64,000 bases of DNA from Phormidium tenue FACHB-1052. Its GTDB lineage: Bacteria; Cyanobacteriota; Cyanobacteriia; Phormidesmidales; Phormidesmidaceae. The notes under the pieces are model-generated. The model was not told the origin of the DNA. It was given only the letters and a program-made list of their open reading frames with translations, and made no database searches. Both the position numbers and the translations under genes were made by a program. Positions within the stretch are counted from its first letter, which is position 1. Each line of letters opens with the position of its first letter. Below, piece by piece: positions 45,735-54,111 of the stretch. The stretch lies in NCBI RefSeq assembly GCF_014696675.1, contig NZ_JACJQN010000003.1:1-64000 (forward strand), read 5' to 3'.

Positions 45735-47258
45735 CTACAGGCGATCGCGCAGCGTCCCTAGAGGGAAATCGCCCTGCTCCACCGGCACGCCTGCGGGCAT
45801 CGGTACTCCCTGCTCGGCGTGGGAGCCGACCACCTCCTTTAGGGTGAAGGCATTCAAAAAGGCGACGATCAGTGCCACACAGCCCAGCATCTGAAAGAAC
45901 AGCTTGTCGCCCGCCACCCCCTGGGGCAAAAGGCTGTACACCGTCAGATAGACCACTGCCCCGACGTTGCCATAGGCTCCTACGTTGCCCGCAATCTGCC
46001 CCGTAATGCGGGGTTTCACCAGCGGCACAATGGCAAAGGTGGCCCCCTCAGCGGCCATCACAAAGAACGACGCCACCATGGTCATCAGCACCACAAAGAG
46101 GATTGGCACGCCCTGACCAAACATGCTGAACAGCAGGTAGCCCACGCCCGTACCGGCGATGGTCACCACCAGAGTCAGCTTGCGGCTGCCCAGTTTGTCG
46201 GAAATCAAACCGCCGCCCGGTCTCGCTACCAGGTTCATAAAGGCGTACATGCCAGCGACCGCACCAGCGACGGCGACGGTGAGCCCAAAGCCGCGCTCAA
46301 AGTAGGTGGGCAGCATCGACACTACCGCTAGCTCAGAGCCAAAGCAGGCCACATAGGCCATTTCAAGGTTAAACACCTGGGAAAACTTGTAGCGTGCTTC
46401 GGGAGGGTAGCGCTTTGCACCGGTCATCAAGGGCTTGTTGGCCTGCCAAATGTTGTAAGCCTGAAACAGGTACAGCCCAACTAAAAGCACCCCAATTACC
46501 ACCAGCGCCTGACTGCCAATAAAGTCAACCTTGGTCAGACGCCAGGCAATCAGTCCCAGCACCCCCACCAACGGAATATTCGTCGCTAGCAAAAGCCAAA
46601 AATCGCGCTGGCTGGTGACTTCCATCCCGGCGCTGCTGGAGGGGCGTTGGTAGACCTTGCCCGGCGGCGTATCGGTGACATTGAAGTAGTAGACCACGCC
46701 ATAGCAGGCAGCGGCGATGCCCGTGAGGGCGATCGCCAGTCGCCAGTTCACCTGGCCAGCGGTTAAAAAGCCCAGCGCCGCCGCAATCGACGGTAGCGTA
46801 AAAGCCGCCCCTGCCGAGCCAAAGTTGCCCCAGCCGCCGTAGATGCCCTCGGCCAGGCCAATTTCGTTGTCTTCAAACCACTCGGCTACCATGCGAATGC
46901 CGATCACAAAGCCGCAGCCGACAATGCTCAGCGCCAGGCGGGAGTAGACCATCTGCTCAAAGGTTTGAGCCAGGGCAAAGGCCAGGCAGGGAATCGCCGT
47001 ATAGATCAGCAGACAGGAGTAGGTGATGCGTGGCCCAAAGCGATCGAGCACCATGCCGACGATGATGCGGGCGGGCACCGTCAGCGCCACGTTGCAGATG
47101 GCGATGGTGCGCATTTGTGGGTCGCTCAGCCCCAGGTCGGCCTTGATGGCCGTAGCCAAGGGCGCAAAGTTAAACCAAACCACAAAGGTCAAAAAGAATG
47201 CGAACCACGTCATGTGCAGGATTTTGTACCTGCCGCTAAAGGACCACAATCCAGCCAT
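45735..47258 (-). CDS. nrtP: Nitrate/nitrite MFS transporter
   Basis: Major facilitator of 507 residues of the nitrate-nitrite porter family, the NrtP/NapA permease used by some cyanobacteria instead of the NrtABCD ABC importer. Twelve hydrophobic segments are visible. Two Gly-rich nitrate signatures are present, GGWGNFGSAGAAF (about 141-153) and GNVGAYGNVGAVVY (about 440-453), with substrate Arg residues in the helices (PARIIVG; RPGGGLISD). No exact NtcA box was seen upstream. No nitrate or nitrite reductase genes are in the window. The ClC-type gene follows at 50 bp. Confidence 0.92.
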   Translation of the reverse strand: MAGLWSFSGRYKILHMTWFAFFLTFVVWFNFAPLATAIKADLGLSDPQMRTIAICNVALTVPARIIVGMVLDRFGPRITYSCLLIYTAIPCLAFALAQTFEQMVYSRLALSIVGCGFVIGIRMVAEWFEDNEIGLAEGIYGGWGNFGSAGAAFTLPSIAAALGFLTAGQVNWRLAIALTGIAAACYGVVYYFNVTDTPPGKVYQRPSSSAGMEVTSQRDFWLLLATNIPLVGVLGLIAWRLTKVDFIGSQALVVIGVLLVGLYLFQAYNIWQANKPLMTGAKRYPPEARYKFSQVFNLEMAYVACFGSELAVVSMLPTYFERGFGLTVAVAGAVAGMYAFMNLVARPGGGLISDKLGSRKLTLVVTIAGTGVGYLLFSMFGQGVPILFVVLMTMVASFFVMAAEGATFAIVPLVKPRITGQIAGNVGAYGNVGAVVYLTVYSLLPQGVAGDKLFFQMLGCVALIVAFLNAFTLKEVVGSHAEQGVPMPAGVPVEQGDFPLGTLRDRL

Positions 47259-47533
47259 AACTACTTAACTCCAGATAGATGATTGCCCCAGAAACCCGAT
47301 TTGACCGCATTGAGTCAGCGGCAAACGAGCGCGATCGCAGACTCAGCCCCATGGCCAAAGATCTATTCACAAACGCGCTAACGGGTAAAAAAGCTGGGAA
47401 CTTTCGTCGGCATTGGAAAAACTTAAACGCGGGCAAGCCTAAGCTCAGCAAGCTGAAATCACCGAGAAAAGGGTTGCCGACAAATAAATCTTTTTCATAG
47501 GCAAAGATTAATCGTGAACCTATAGATGCTCTG

Positions 47534-47547
47534 TGTAAGTGCTTACA
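47534..47547. promoter_or_regulatory. Near-perfect palindrome upstream of nrtP
   Basis: TGTAAG-TG-CTTACA, about 275 bp upstream of nrtP. The dyad resembles a regulator site, but the GTA-TAC gap is 6, not the 8 required by NtcA. Confidence 0.35.
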
Positions 47548-47710
47548 AAACACCCGCGCTGATGGCTTTTCCGCGCTGCCGCAATGCAGTTATTGCAACC
47601 GCGCAGAACGACTCCAAAGAAAGACTTCCGATATTTTTCTGTATATTCAGATACAAAAGACGGCAAAAACAGTAGAATTAGATCAAATAATTTCCTTGCC
47701 GTGCCCTCTG

Positions 47711-47911
47711 ATGAGATTTCAAGATCCTCAAGCTGCGATCGCCCTTCACCGTTTAGAGGTGCTTACCACCGTGGCCGCCGTCCTCGCGGCGTCTGTCTTT
47801 GTCGGCACCGCCACGACCCTGGTTGCGATCGAGCAGGCCGAGACCTCAGGCCAAAGTTTGGTAATACCCAGCGAAGCTGTGCTCTGGCAGGGTTTAGGGC
47901 AAAAAGACTAG
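47711..47911 (+). CDS. Small membrane protein, unknown
   Basis: A 66-residue ORF with a single strong hydrophobic helix (about 17-45, EVLTTVAAVLAASVFVGTAT) between a short polar N-terminus (RFQDPQAAIALHR) and a polar tail. It could be a small anchored protein. No clear ribosome binding site precedes the ATG; a TTG at 47696 is an in-frame alternative. I do not recognise a family. Coding is plausible from its amphipathic-helix pattern but not certain. Confidence 0.45.
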   Translation: MRFQDPQAAIALHRLEVLTTVAAVLAASVFVGTATTLVAIEQAETSGQSLVIPSEAVLWQGLGQKD

Positions 47912-48054
47912 CCAGTGAAAGCCGTTTAATTTCTTTCTCAGGCGGCACTAAGAGTATTTTAGGCGACATTTATTTGGCTCTCAGCTGGCCTCGGCACTAT
48001 AGAAGCCGTAGACCACAAGCAAGCAAAGCTAACCCCTTTGCTAAGGAGAACCCT

Positions 48055-48222
48055 ATGAAACGCTACCTATCTGGTTTGATGATTGTGCTGTCCACCCTAG
48101 CCATGGTTTCGGCAGCCCATGCCGGTCAGACCCACCTCAACGACCTTGCCGCCGATCGCAATGGTGATGGCATGGTCACCATCGGCGAACTAATTAACTA
48201 CAACCGCGACCAGCGCGATTAG
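48055..48222 (+). CDS. Small secreted EF-hand protein
   Basis: A 55-residue precursor. A signal peptide (KRYLSGLMIVLSTLAMVSAAHA) is cleaved after AHA near residue 23. The mature peptide of about 32 residues contains one complete EF-hand calcium loop, DRNGDGMVTIGE, with Asp, Asn, Asp, Gly and Glu at the ligand positions 1, 3, 5, 6 and 12. AAGGAG (48043-48048) lies before the ATG. A longer open frame from 47584 is Arg-rich and not supported. It probably binds calcium in the periplasm or outside the cell. A terminator follows 50 bp later. Confidence 0.75.
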   Translation: MKRYLSGLMIVLSTLAMVSAAHAGQTHLNDLAADRNGDGMVTIGELINYNRDQRD

Positions 48223-48272
48223 CGATCGCCCTAATTGTGCACATTGCCTAAAGCGAAGTGTCTCTTCTTCAC

Positions 48273-48303
48273 AGCCTGTGGCTTAAGCCGCAGGCTTGTT
48301 TTA
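48273..48303 (+). terminator. Rho-independent terminator
   Basis: AGCCTGTGGC (48273-48282) and GCCGCAGGCT (48287-48296), one G-T wobble, TTAA loop, followed by TGTTTT. It ends the EF-hand transcript. Confidence 0.8.
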
Positions 48304-48720
48304 TTGCCACTACTCATTGCTGTAACCGTCAAAAGCAGCATCTGATCGCTATCGAGTAACCCCCACAAGACTTTACTTCACAACTGTATATCGGCACAGT
48401 GTTAAGTTGAATAAAATCCCTGTCAGCTACAGCTAAGCATCAGCTATCTAGGCATGGGCAGCAGAATTAGTGCGACATAAGCTTGAGCTAGGCATAACAA
48501 GATAGAGCAATGAGTCACCTTAGATTTTATACTAGTGCTTTCAGCCCTTGGTTACATTTTATAGAAAAATATTCCTGTAGACAGTACTATTAGTGCTGTA
48601 TCATCTACCGCAGCAGTGACTCAATCCTTCATCTAACTTTGCTTGCCGTCCGATCCTTGAGTTCAAGTAGGATAAATTGAACTCAGACTTAAACGTAGAT
48701 AACTTGGGTAAAGCCATCCT
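48304..48720. other. AT-rich intergenic region upstream of the methyltransferase pair
   Basis: About 415 bp with higher AT content than its surroundings and no ORF. A hairpin ACAGTAC/GTGCTGT (48581-48598, one wobble) is visible. It presumably holds the promoter of the first methyltransferase gene. Confidence 0.5.
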
Positions 48721-49512
48721 ATGATTCAGTGGTTTGAAGAACGAACATTTGCCACCGAGGCCGAAAGTAAGACCATGGCAGCCCCCTCTGTCATAGAGCC
48801 CTTTGGAGCGCCCCGCTCTCTGCCTCGAATGCTTTTTGACTTTGCTATTCTCACCGCTTGCATAACTCCCAAAAACCCCGAATTACCCTTGCTAGACTTT
48901 GGTGCTGGAACAGGATGGATCACCGAACTTTTGGGGCGTATGGGTAAGCGAGTCGTCGCTTTTGATATTCATAGTAACTTAGAGATTTGCCTGCGCAATC
49001 GAATCGATGCGGATCGACGCTTGATTAGTCAGCATATTGGCTTTGAACAGGGAGATGGTCACCAAATGCCGTTTGCCGATCGCAGTTTTAGCAACCTGCT
49101 GTGCTACGACACCCTGCACCACATGCACAGTTATCCTAAGGTTTTTGGAGAATTTTTCCGCGTTCTTGCTCCAGGAGGGCGGGCTATTTTTGTAGAGCCA
49201 GGTGCCAGACATAGCCAATCCCCCGATACTATTGCCTTTCTCGAACAGCAAAAAGCCCACGACCCTACTTGGATTGAGCGTGATGTCGTGCTCGAAGAAA
49301 TCGACGAGATAGCCCGCCAAGCTGGCCTGACTGGTCTAACGATAGTGCCCATTCCCCACCCCGATAACCTAGTCACCTTTGATATAGAAACCTGGAGTCA
49401 ATTTCGGGGGGTTACACCTAGCCCTGAAAAAACTATGGCGCGTGAAAGGTTCTGTGACCATTTAGCCCACCTAAACTACAACGATAGGGTGGTTTTTTAC
49501 ACGGAGCGTTAG
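48721..49512 (+). CDS. SAM-dependent methyltransferase, copy 1 of tandem pair
   Basis: Class I SAM methyltransferase of 263 residues. Motif I is LDFGAGTGWITELL (about 57-70), acidic motif II VAFDIH (about 79-84), motif GDGHQMPF (about 110-117), and post-motif LAPGGRAIFVEPG. The YDTLHHMHSYP segment resembles small-molecule and lipid methyltransferases (Methyltransf_11). Substrate unknown. The neighbouring gene at 49700 is a close paralog, aligned without gaps over the whole length. No purine-rich ribosome binding site precedes either ATG, and both share a CATCCT-ATG start context. Confidence 0.85.
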   Translation: MIQWFEERTFATEAESKTMAAPSVIEPFGAPRSLPRMLFDFAILTACITPKNPELPLLDFGAGTGWITELLGRMGKRVVAFDIHSNLEICLRNRIDADRRLISQHIGFEQGDGHQMPFADRSFSNLLCYDTLHHMHSYPKVFGEFFRVLAPGGRAIFVEPGARHSQSPDTIAFLEQQKAHDPTWIERDVVLEEIDEIARQAGLTGLTIVPIPHPDNLVTFDIETWSQFRGVTPSPEKTMARERFCDHLAHLNYNDRVVFYTER

Positions 49513-49551
49513 ACCTAAGAAATGACTTTATCGCGTAGCAAAAGGGCAGTT

Positions 49552-49610
49552 CTACAGTGGTTGAAATGCTGTGTTAAGCATTATGGAGTCTGCCAACTAC
49601 GGCACTGTAG
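49552..49610 (+). promoter_or_regulatory. Inverted repeat between the methyltransferase copies
   Basis: CTACAGTG (49552-49559) and CACTGTAG (49603-49610) form a perfect 8-bp inverted repeat about 43 bases apart, with inner GGCAG/CTGCC possibilities. It could be a hairpin ending the first transcript or an operator for the second. Confidence 0.4.
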
Positions 49611-49699
49611 ACTGAAATAGAAAAAACGGAAGCATTAAGCTTAGACTTCAATGCTAATTTCAACATTTCAAAATCACCAACTGGGAACTAGGTCATCCT

Positions 49700-50497
49700 A
49701 TGATTCAGTGGCTTGAACCGCGACATTTTGCTGCCGAAGCAGACATCAGTGCCATAACTAATCCCGCCGTTACCGAACCCTTTGGAGCGCCGCGCTCTCT
49801 GCCTCGAATGATATTTGACTTTGCTGTTCTTGCAGCTTGTATAACTCCCAATTGTCCTGACTTGCCTGTACTAGATTTTGGGGCTGGATCAGGATGGATC
49901 ACAGAGTTTTTGGCGCGCATGGGCAAAAAAGTTGTCGCGTTTGATATTCATGGCGATTTAGAATCCTGCTTGAGGATGCGCATTGCCGCCGACCAACGCC
50001 TAACCAGTCACCAGATTGGTTTTGAGCATGGTGACGGCCATCAGATGCCATTTGATGATTGCAGCTTTAGCAACCTGCTATGCTATGACACCCTGCACCA
50101 TATGCATAGTTATCCTAAAGTTTTTGAGGAATTTTTTCGTATCCTTGCCCCAGGAGGGCGTGCTATTTTTGTAGAACCGGGTGCCAAACATAGCAAATCA
50201 GCCGACACCATTGCCTTTCTCAAACAGCAAAAAGCTCATGATCCCAGTTGGATTGAGCGTGATGTTGTGCTTGAAGAAATCGATGAGATAGCCCGTCAAG
50301 CGGGGCTGACTGGCTTAACAGTAGTTCCCATGCCCCATCCTGATCGTCTAGTTACCTTTAATATGAAAACCTGGGGGAAATTTCGAAGTTCTCTGCCCAG
50401 TCTTGGCAAAACTATGGCACGCAAAAAGTTTTGCGATCGGTTGGCTAGTCTTAACTACAACGAAAGAGTGATTTTTTATGCCGATCGTCAATTTTAA
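49700..50497 (+). CDS. SAM-dependent methyltransferase, copy 2 of tandem pair
   Basis: Paralog of the preceding gene, 265 residues. It keeps all motifs: LDFGAGSGWITEFL (about 57-70), VAFDIH, GDGHQMPF, YDTLHHMHSYP and LAPGGRAIFVEPG. Differences cluster in the first 40 residues and the last 50, which are regions that often determine the substrate in this fold, suggesting divergence after duplication. It ends in ADRQF with two extra residues. The intergenic regions before the copies differ. A 55-bp repeat follows its stop. Confidence 0.85.
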   Translation: MIQWLEPRHFAAEADISAITNPAVTEPFGAPRSLPRMIFDFAVLAACITPNCPDLPVLDFGAGSGWITEFLARMGKKVVAFDIHGDLESCLRMRIAADQRLTSHQIGFEHGDGHQMPFDDCSFSNLLCYDTLHHMHSYPKVFEEFFRILAPGGRAIFVEPGAKHSKSADTIAFLKQQKAHDPSWIERDVVLEEIDEIARQAGLTGLTVVPMPHPDRLVTFNMKTWGKFRSSLPSLGKTMARKKFCDRLASLNYNERVIFYADRQF

Positions 50498-50526
50498 GTG
50501 GCAATGTGTAACTGTCCCCATGGCGG

Positions 50527-50581
50527 GATGAATCTATTGTCGAAAGCTAAACCCCAATAGGGTTTCATAAGTCCATTCATC
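50527..50581. repeat. Dispersed intergenic repeat, copy A
   Basis: A 55-bp element bounded by GATGAAT (50527-50533) and ATTCATC (50575-50581). The interior has TGTCGAAAGCT and AGGGTTTCAT, shared with copy B at 57477-57528, and an inner AAACCC/GGGTTT hairpin. It lies between a methyltransferase gene and dinB, which are convergent. Confidence 0.75.
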
Positions 50582-50633
50582 TCTCATTTCAGCAACGAGT
50601 GGGAAAGTACGGTTGGTGCAACTCCCTACTTTT

Positions 50634-51740
50634 TCAAACCTCCAACGACAACTGTACGTGGGTGGGTTCATCCATCAGCTCCAGGTTAGAAAGAGTCAGC
50701 CCCAGCAGGCGCACGGGCCGATCGCGATCGCAGTGGGCCAACAGCATCTCTTCTGCCCAGGAAAAAAGGGGTGACTCAGCGCCAATGGCGGCAACAAAGG
50801 TGCGGCTGCGAGTAATCTGCCGGTAGTTGGCGTACTTGACCTTGAGGGTGAGGGTGTGGCCTCGGCGGCGCTGTTCTTGCAGGCGGCTGATTACCTCGGT
50901 GGCAATGCGCTCTAGCGCTGCGGTCATATCTGCCAGATTGGTCAGGTCGGGCGAAAACGATCGCTCGGCCCCGATCGATTTGCGAATGCGGTTGGGGTTG
51001 ACGGGGCGATCGTCCTCGCCCTGGGCGACGCGGTAGTAAAAACGCCCCACCTTGCCAAAGTGCTGCACCAGGTCGGCCTCGGCCCACTGGCACAGGTCAG
51101 CCCCGGTGGCAATGCCTAGAGTGTGCATCTTGCGGGCGGTGACAGAGCCAATGCCGTGAAACTTTTCGATGGGCAGCGCGGCAACAAAGGCTGCGGCCTG
51201 GTCGGGCAAAATCAGCGTCAGACCGTCGGGTTTGTTTTGGCCGCTGGCCATTTTGGCGAGAAACTTGTTGACCGATACTCCAGCGGAAGCCGTGAGCTGG
51301 GTGGTGGTCTGGATGTCGGCTTTGATGGCGCGGGCCAGCACCAGGGCCGAGGGTTCCGCTAGGGCGTTGATGGTGACATCTAAATAAGCTTCGTCGAGGG
51401 ACAGCGGCTCGACCAGGTCGGTGTAGTGGCGAAAGATAGCTTGAATTTGCTGAGAAACCGCTTTGTAAACGTCAAAGCGGGGGCAGGCAAAGATCAGCTC
51501 TGGGCAGCGCTGCTGGGCGATGCGGGCGGGCATGGCCGAGTGAATGCCGTACTGGCGGGCCTCGTAGCTGGCCGCCGCAACGGCCCCCCGCTGCTCAGGA
51601 CGACCACCCACCACCAGGGGCTTACCTCGATACTGGGGAAAGTCTCGCTGTTCTACGAAGGCGTAGAAGGCGTCCATGTCAACGTGGATAATTTTGCGCA
51701 TCGGGACGGTGGCGATCGCGGACATTGAGTAGCAGAGCAT
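50634..51740 (-). CDS. dinB: DNA polymerase IV
   Basis: Y-family translesion polymerase of up to 368 residues. The catalytic residues are in IIHVDMDAFYAFVE (first Asp pair) and PLSLDEAYLDV (Asp-Glu). YEARQYGIHSAMP and the little-finger domain (from about 250) are visible. The C-terminal VQLSLEV resembles a beta-clamp binding motif. The true start is probably MRKIIHV (residue 14, about 51701) or MSAIATVP (about 51725); both are in frame. The stop lies between two AT-rich elements. No SOS-type operator is seen by eye. Confidence 0.93.
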   Translation of the reverse strand: MLCYSMSAIATVPMRKIIHVDMDAFYAFVEQRDFPQYRGKPLVVGGRPEQRGAVAAASYEARQYGIHSAMPARIAQQRCPELIFACPRFDVYKAVSQQIQAIFRHYTDLVEPLSLDEAYLDVTINALAEPSALVLARAIKADIQTTTQLTASAGVSVNKFLAKMASGQNKPDGLTLILPDQAAAFVAALPIEKFHGIGSVTARKMHTLGIATGADLCQWAEADLVQHFGKVGRFYYRVAQGEDDRPVNPNRIRKSIGAERSFSPDLTNLADMTAALERIATEVISRLQEQRRRGHTLTLKVKYANYRQITRSRTFVAAIGAESPLFSWAEEMLLAHCDRDRPVRLLGLTLSNLELMDEPTHVQLSLEV

Positions 51741-51835
51741 GGCGGTTATACCACCTTCAGACAGGGGGCTTTCCTCCCTGCGGAATAGCGGGCTGGCCGC
51801 GATGATTTAAGTATAGAAAACAGAGAGTTAGGGCT

Positions 51836-52342
51836 ATGGTCACTTGGCAATCATCGTCTCAACCCCCAAACGCGCAGGCCATGTGGAGCCTGGGTGCGGC
51901 CCAAGCCCAAATGCAGGCGATCGCCGCCGCCCTGATGCCCCTGGGGCTTTCTGCCTCGGGTCGAGTCCAGCTCCCCTCCATCGAGATTGAAGACACCGCC
52001 AACGCTCTGGTGGTAACCGCCTTTTTGCCGGGGGTAGAGCCCCAGGCTGTACAGGTGCGGGCTACCAGCAAGTCGCTCACCTTTTCTGGCCAGCGGCAGT
52101 CGGGCTATCGCAGCCCGTTAATCCAAAGCCTGGGGATCAACTATTTTCAGCAAACGGTGCCACTGCCCGAGCGAGTGCTCGATCGCCAGGTGCAGGTAGC
52201 CTATCAAGGCGGAGCGATCGTGGTGACGTTGCCCAAAGCTAAGGGCTGGGGGCAGCGGCTAATGCAGAGCTGGCAACGGGCTCGGGTAGAGCTAGGGCTA
52301 GCGCTCAAAGCGTGGGGGCAGCGTCTGTTAGAAGATCGGTAA
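51836..52342 (+). CDS. Small heat shock protein (Hsp20 family)
   Basis: Alpha-crystallin-fold chaperone of 168 residues that would hold unfolded proteins or stabilise membranes under stress. The beta-sandwich (about 45-135) has IEDTANALVVTAFLPGV and the end motif GGAIVVTLPK. The N-terminal stretch is Gln/Ala-rich. The tail after the core (about 137-168) is long and amphipathic and lacks the usual I-x-I motif, which is an oddity. A CIRCE element was not seen upstream. It is divergent from dinB. Confidence 0.85.
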   Translation: MVTWQSSSQPPNAQAMWSLGAAQAQMQAIAAALMPLGLSASGRVQLPSIEIEDTANALVVTAFLPGVEPQAVQVRATSKSLTFSGQRQSGYRSPLIQSLGINYFQQTVPLPERVLDRQVQVAYQGGAIVVTLPKAKGWGQRLMQSWQRARVELGLALKAWGQRLLEDR

Positions 52343-52432
52343 CAGAATCTAAAGCCTAGGTAAGAAAAAGGGTTGGGTGTCAACATCTGATCGACACTAG
52401 ATCTACGATGAGACCGAGGATTGATTCCATCT

Positions 52433-52786
52433 ATGACTGACTTTGACGATTTTTTGCGCCACAAATACGCTTACGTAGCTATCGGGGAATTTAAACCCGG
52501 CTGTTTTAGCGAAGCCCGCCAGCTCTACGAAAAGGCGGTATCGACCTACACCAAGGGCTTCCAAGGAGCCTATCTGCTGCAAGAACCGGGCAGCGATCGC
52601 GGCATCGCTATCATTCTCTGGGACAGCATTGAGGATATGGGCGATAACCAAAGCGAAGTCTATCAAAAGACCTTGGGCAAAATTGCCCACCTGTTTGAGA
52701 CCCCACCCGTAACCTCGTTCTACGAAGTGTGTAGCGAAATTGGCCTACCCCAAATTTTGGCTGCCGCCAGTGCTGGGGCAAAATAG
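52433..52786 (+). CDS. Dimeric alpha-beta barrel (ABM-like) protein
   Basis: A 117-residue protein with a single ferredoxin-like repeat resembling antibiotic biosynthesis monooxygenase domains (YVAIGEFKPGCFSEARQLYEKAV ... GAYLLQEPGSDRGIAIILW). The start ATG at 52433 is more likely than the TTG at 52421. Members bind heme or small molecules or act as oxygenases; the reaction is not predictable. It is isolated between Hsp20 and an alcohol dehydrogenase on the opposite strand. Confidence 0.65.
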   Translation: MTDFDDFLRHKYAYVAIGEFKPGCFSEARQLYEKAVSTYTKGFQGAYLLQEPGSDRGIAIILWDSIEDMGDNQSEVYQKTLGKIAHLFETPPVTSFYEVCSEIGLPQILAAASAGAK

Positions 52787-52926
52787 CCCAAACTCTGCCG
52801 GAGCTGAAGTTTTTAGTGCGGCCCAAAAAGGCGCTCAGCTCCAGGCTCATTGGCTAGGCTGAGCTGCCCATGGCAGCCTGTCGTCAGACGGCTGCCGATT
52901 CTTGAGCCCATGATGTTGGAAACTGC

Positions 52927-53982
52927 TCAATCCTTCAGAGAAGCCATATCAATCACGAAGCGATATTTCACATCGCTTTTTAACATGCGTCCATAGGCTT
53001 CATTAATATTCTGGATGTTGATCACTTCAACATCTGACGTGATGCCCTGTTCACCACAAAAATCGAGCATCTCCTGGGTTTCAGCAATGCCGCCAATCAG
53101 CGACCCGGCCACCGATTTACGCCCCATAATCAGCGGCACCGTATTCAGCGTAGGCATCAAATTCCCCAGAAACCCGACCAGCACCAGCGTGCCGTCCAGC
53201 GCCAGGGTAGGCAGATAGGGGTTGAGATCGTGCTCAGTGGGTACGGTATCAATGATCAGGTCAAACTCTCCCTTTACGGCTTCCATTTGTGCATCGTCGG
53301 TAGAGATCACGATGTTGTCTGCGCCGAGCCGCCGAGCATCCTCATCCTTGCCGGGGGAACGGGTAAACAGCGTGACGTTCGCACCCAGCCCCTTGGCCAA
53401 TTTCAGCGCCATGTGCCCTAAACCGCCGAGACCCACAACCGCTACCCGACTGCCCTCACCCACCTGCCAGTGACGCAGGGGCGACCAGGTGGTGATGCCA
53501 GCGCACAGCAGCGGCGCGGCTCCTTTGAGATCCAGCCCGTCGGGAATGCTCAGCACAAATTTCTCCGATGCGACGATGTTTTCGGAGTAACCGCCGAAGG
53601 TGGGCATCTGATCGTGGCGGTCTTTACTGTTATAGGTAAAGACTGGTGACTCTTGGCAATATTGTTCTAAGCCGTCGCCGCAGGCGGCACAGTGCTGGCA
53701 AGAATCGACCATACAGCCGACTCCGACATGATCGCCCAGTTTAAAGCGTGTCACCTCTGCCCCTACGCTGACCACGCGACCAATAATTTCATGGCCGGGC
53801 ACCACCGGATATTCAGTGCCGCCCCAGTCGTTGCGGGCCGTATGCAAATCGGAGTGACAGACGCCACAGTAGAGAATTTCGATCGCTACATCGTCTGCGC
53901 GAGGCTCGCGTCGGGTGAAGCGATAGGGGGCTAGGTCTTCTGTAGCAGACTTTGCGGCGTAGCCAAGTACATTCGTGGTCAT
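52927..53982 (-). CDS. Zinc-dependent alcohol dehydrogenase, cinnamyl/YahK type
   Basis: MDR alcohol/aldehyde dehydrogenase of 351 residues, probably NADP(H)-dependent. The catalytic zinc site uses Cys in CGVCHSDLH and GHE (about 65-67). The structural zinc motif CQHCAACGDGLEQYC has the Cys-x2-Cys-x2-Cys-x7-Cys spacing. The Rossmann motif is GLGGLGHMALKLA (about 185-197). It resembles YahK and plant cinnamyl alcohol dehydrogenases; the physiological aldehyde is unknown. Monocistronic. Confidence 0.92.
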   Translation of the reverse strand: MTTNVLGYAAKSATEDLAPYRFTRREPRADDVAIEILYCGVCHSDLHTARNDWGGTEYPVVPGHEIIGRVVSVGAEVTRFKLGDHVGVGCMVDSCQHCAACGDGLEQYCQESPVFTYNSKDRHDQMPTFGGYSENIVASEKFVLSIPDGLDLKGAAPLLCAGITTWSPLRHWQVGEGSRVAVVGLGGLGHMALKLAKGLGANVTLFTRSPGKDEDARRLGADNIVISTDDAQMEAVKGEFDLIIDTVPTEHDLNPYLPTLALDGTLVLVGFLGNLMPTLNTVPLIMGRKSVAGSLIGGIAETQEMLDFCGEQGITSDVEVINIQNINEAYGRMLKSDVKYRFVIDMASLKD

Positions 53983-54111
53983 GATTTATCTCTGCTATGA
54001 ATTGCGTATTGATGAGGTCTCTCTGTTTTTAATACGGCATTAGTGGGTTCTAAAAAAGCATCCAAGGAACCATTTATTTTTTTCTTTTGCTAGGGCTGCG
54101 ACTGACCGCCA

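Noticed and set aside
47534..47547. TGTAAGTGCTTACA as an NtcA site for nrtP
   Set aside because: The spacing between GTA and TAC is 6 instead of the required 8; kept only as an unassigned palindrome.
47236..47553. Overlapping ORFs on both strands upstream of nrtP (47236-47553 minus; 47279-47500 plus)
   Set aside because: No ribosome binding site, no recognisable motif, and one overlaps the nrtP start; likely non-coding promoter region.
47584..48054. Long N-terminal extension of the EF-hand ORF
   Set aside because: It is Arg/Ser-rich, overlaps another frame with a better hydrophobic pattern, and the inner ATG at 48055 has a strong ribosome binding site and begins a signal peptide.
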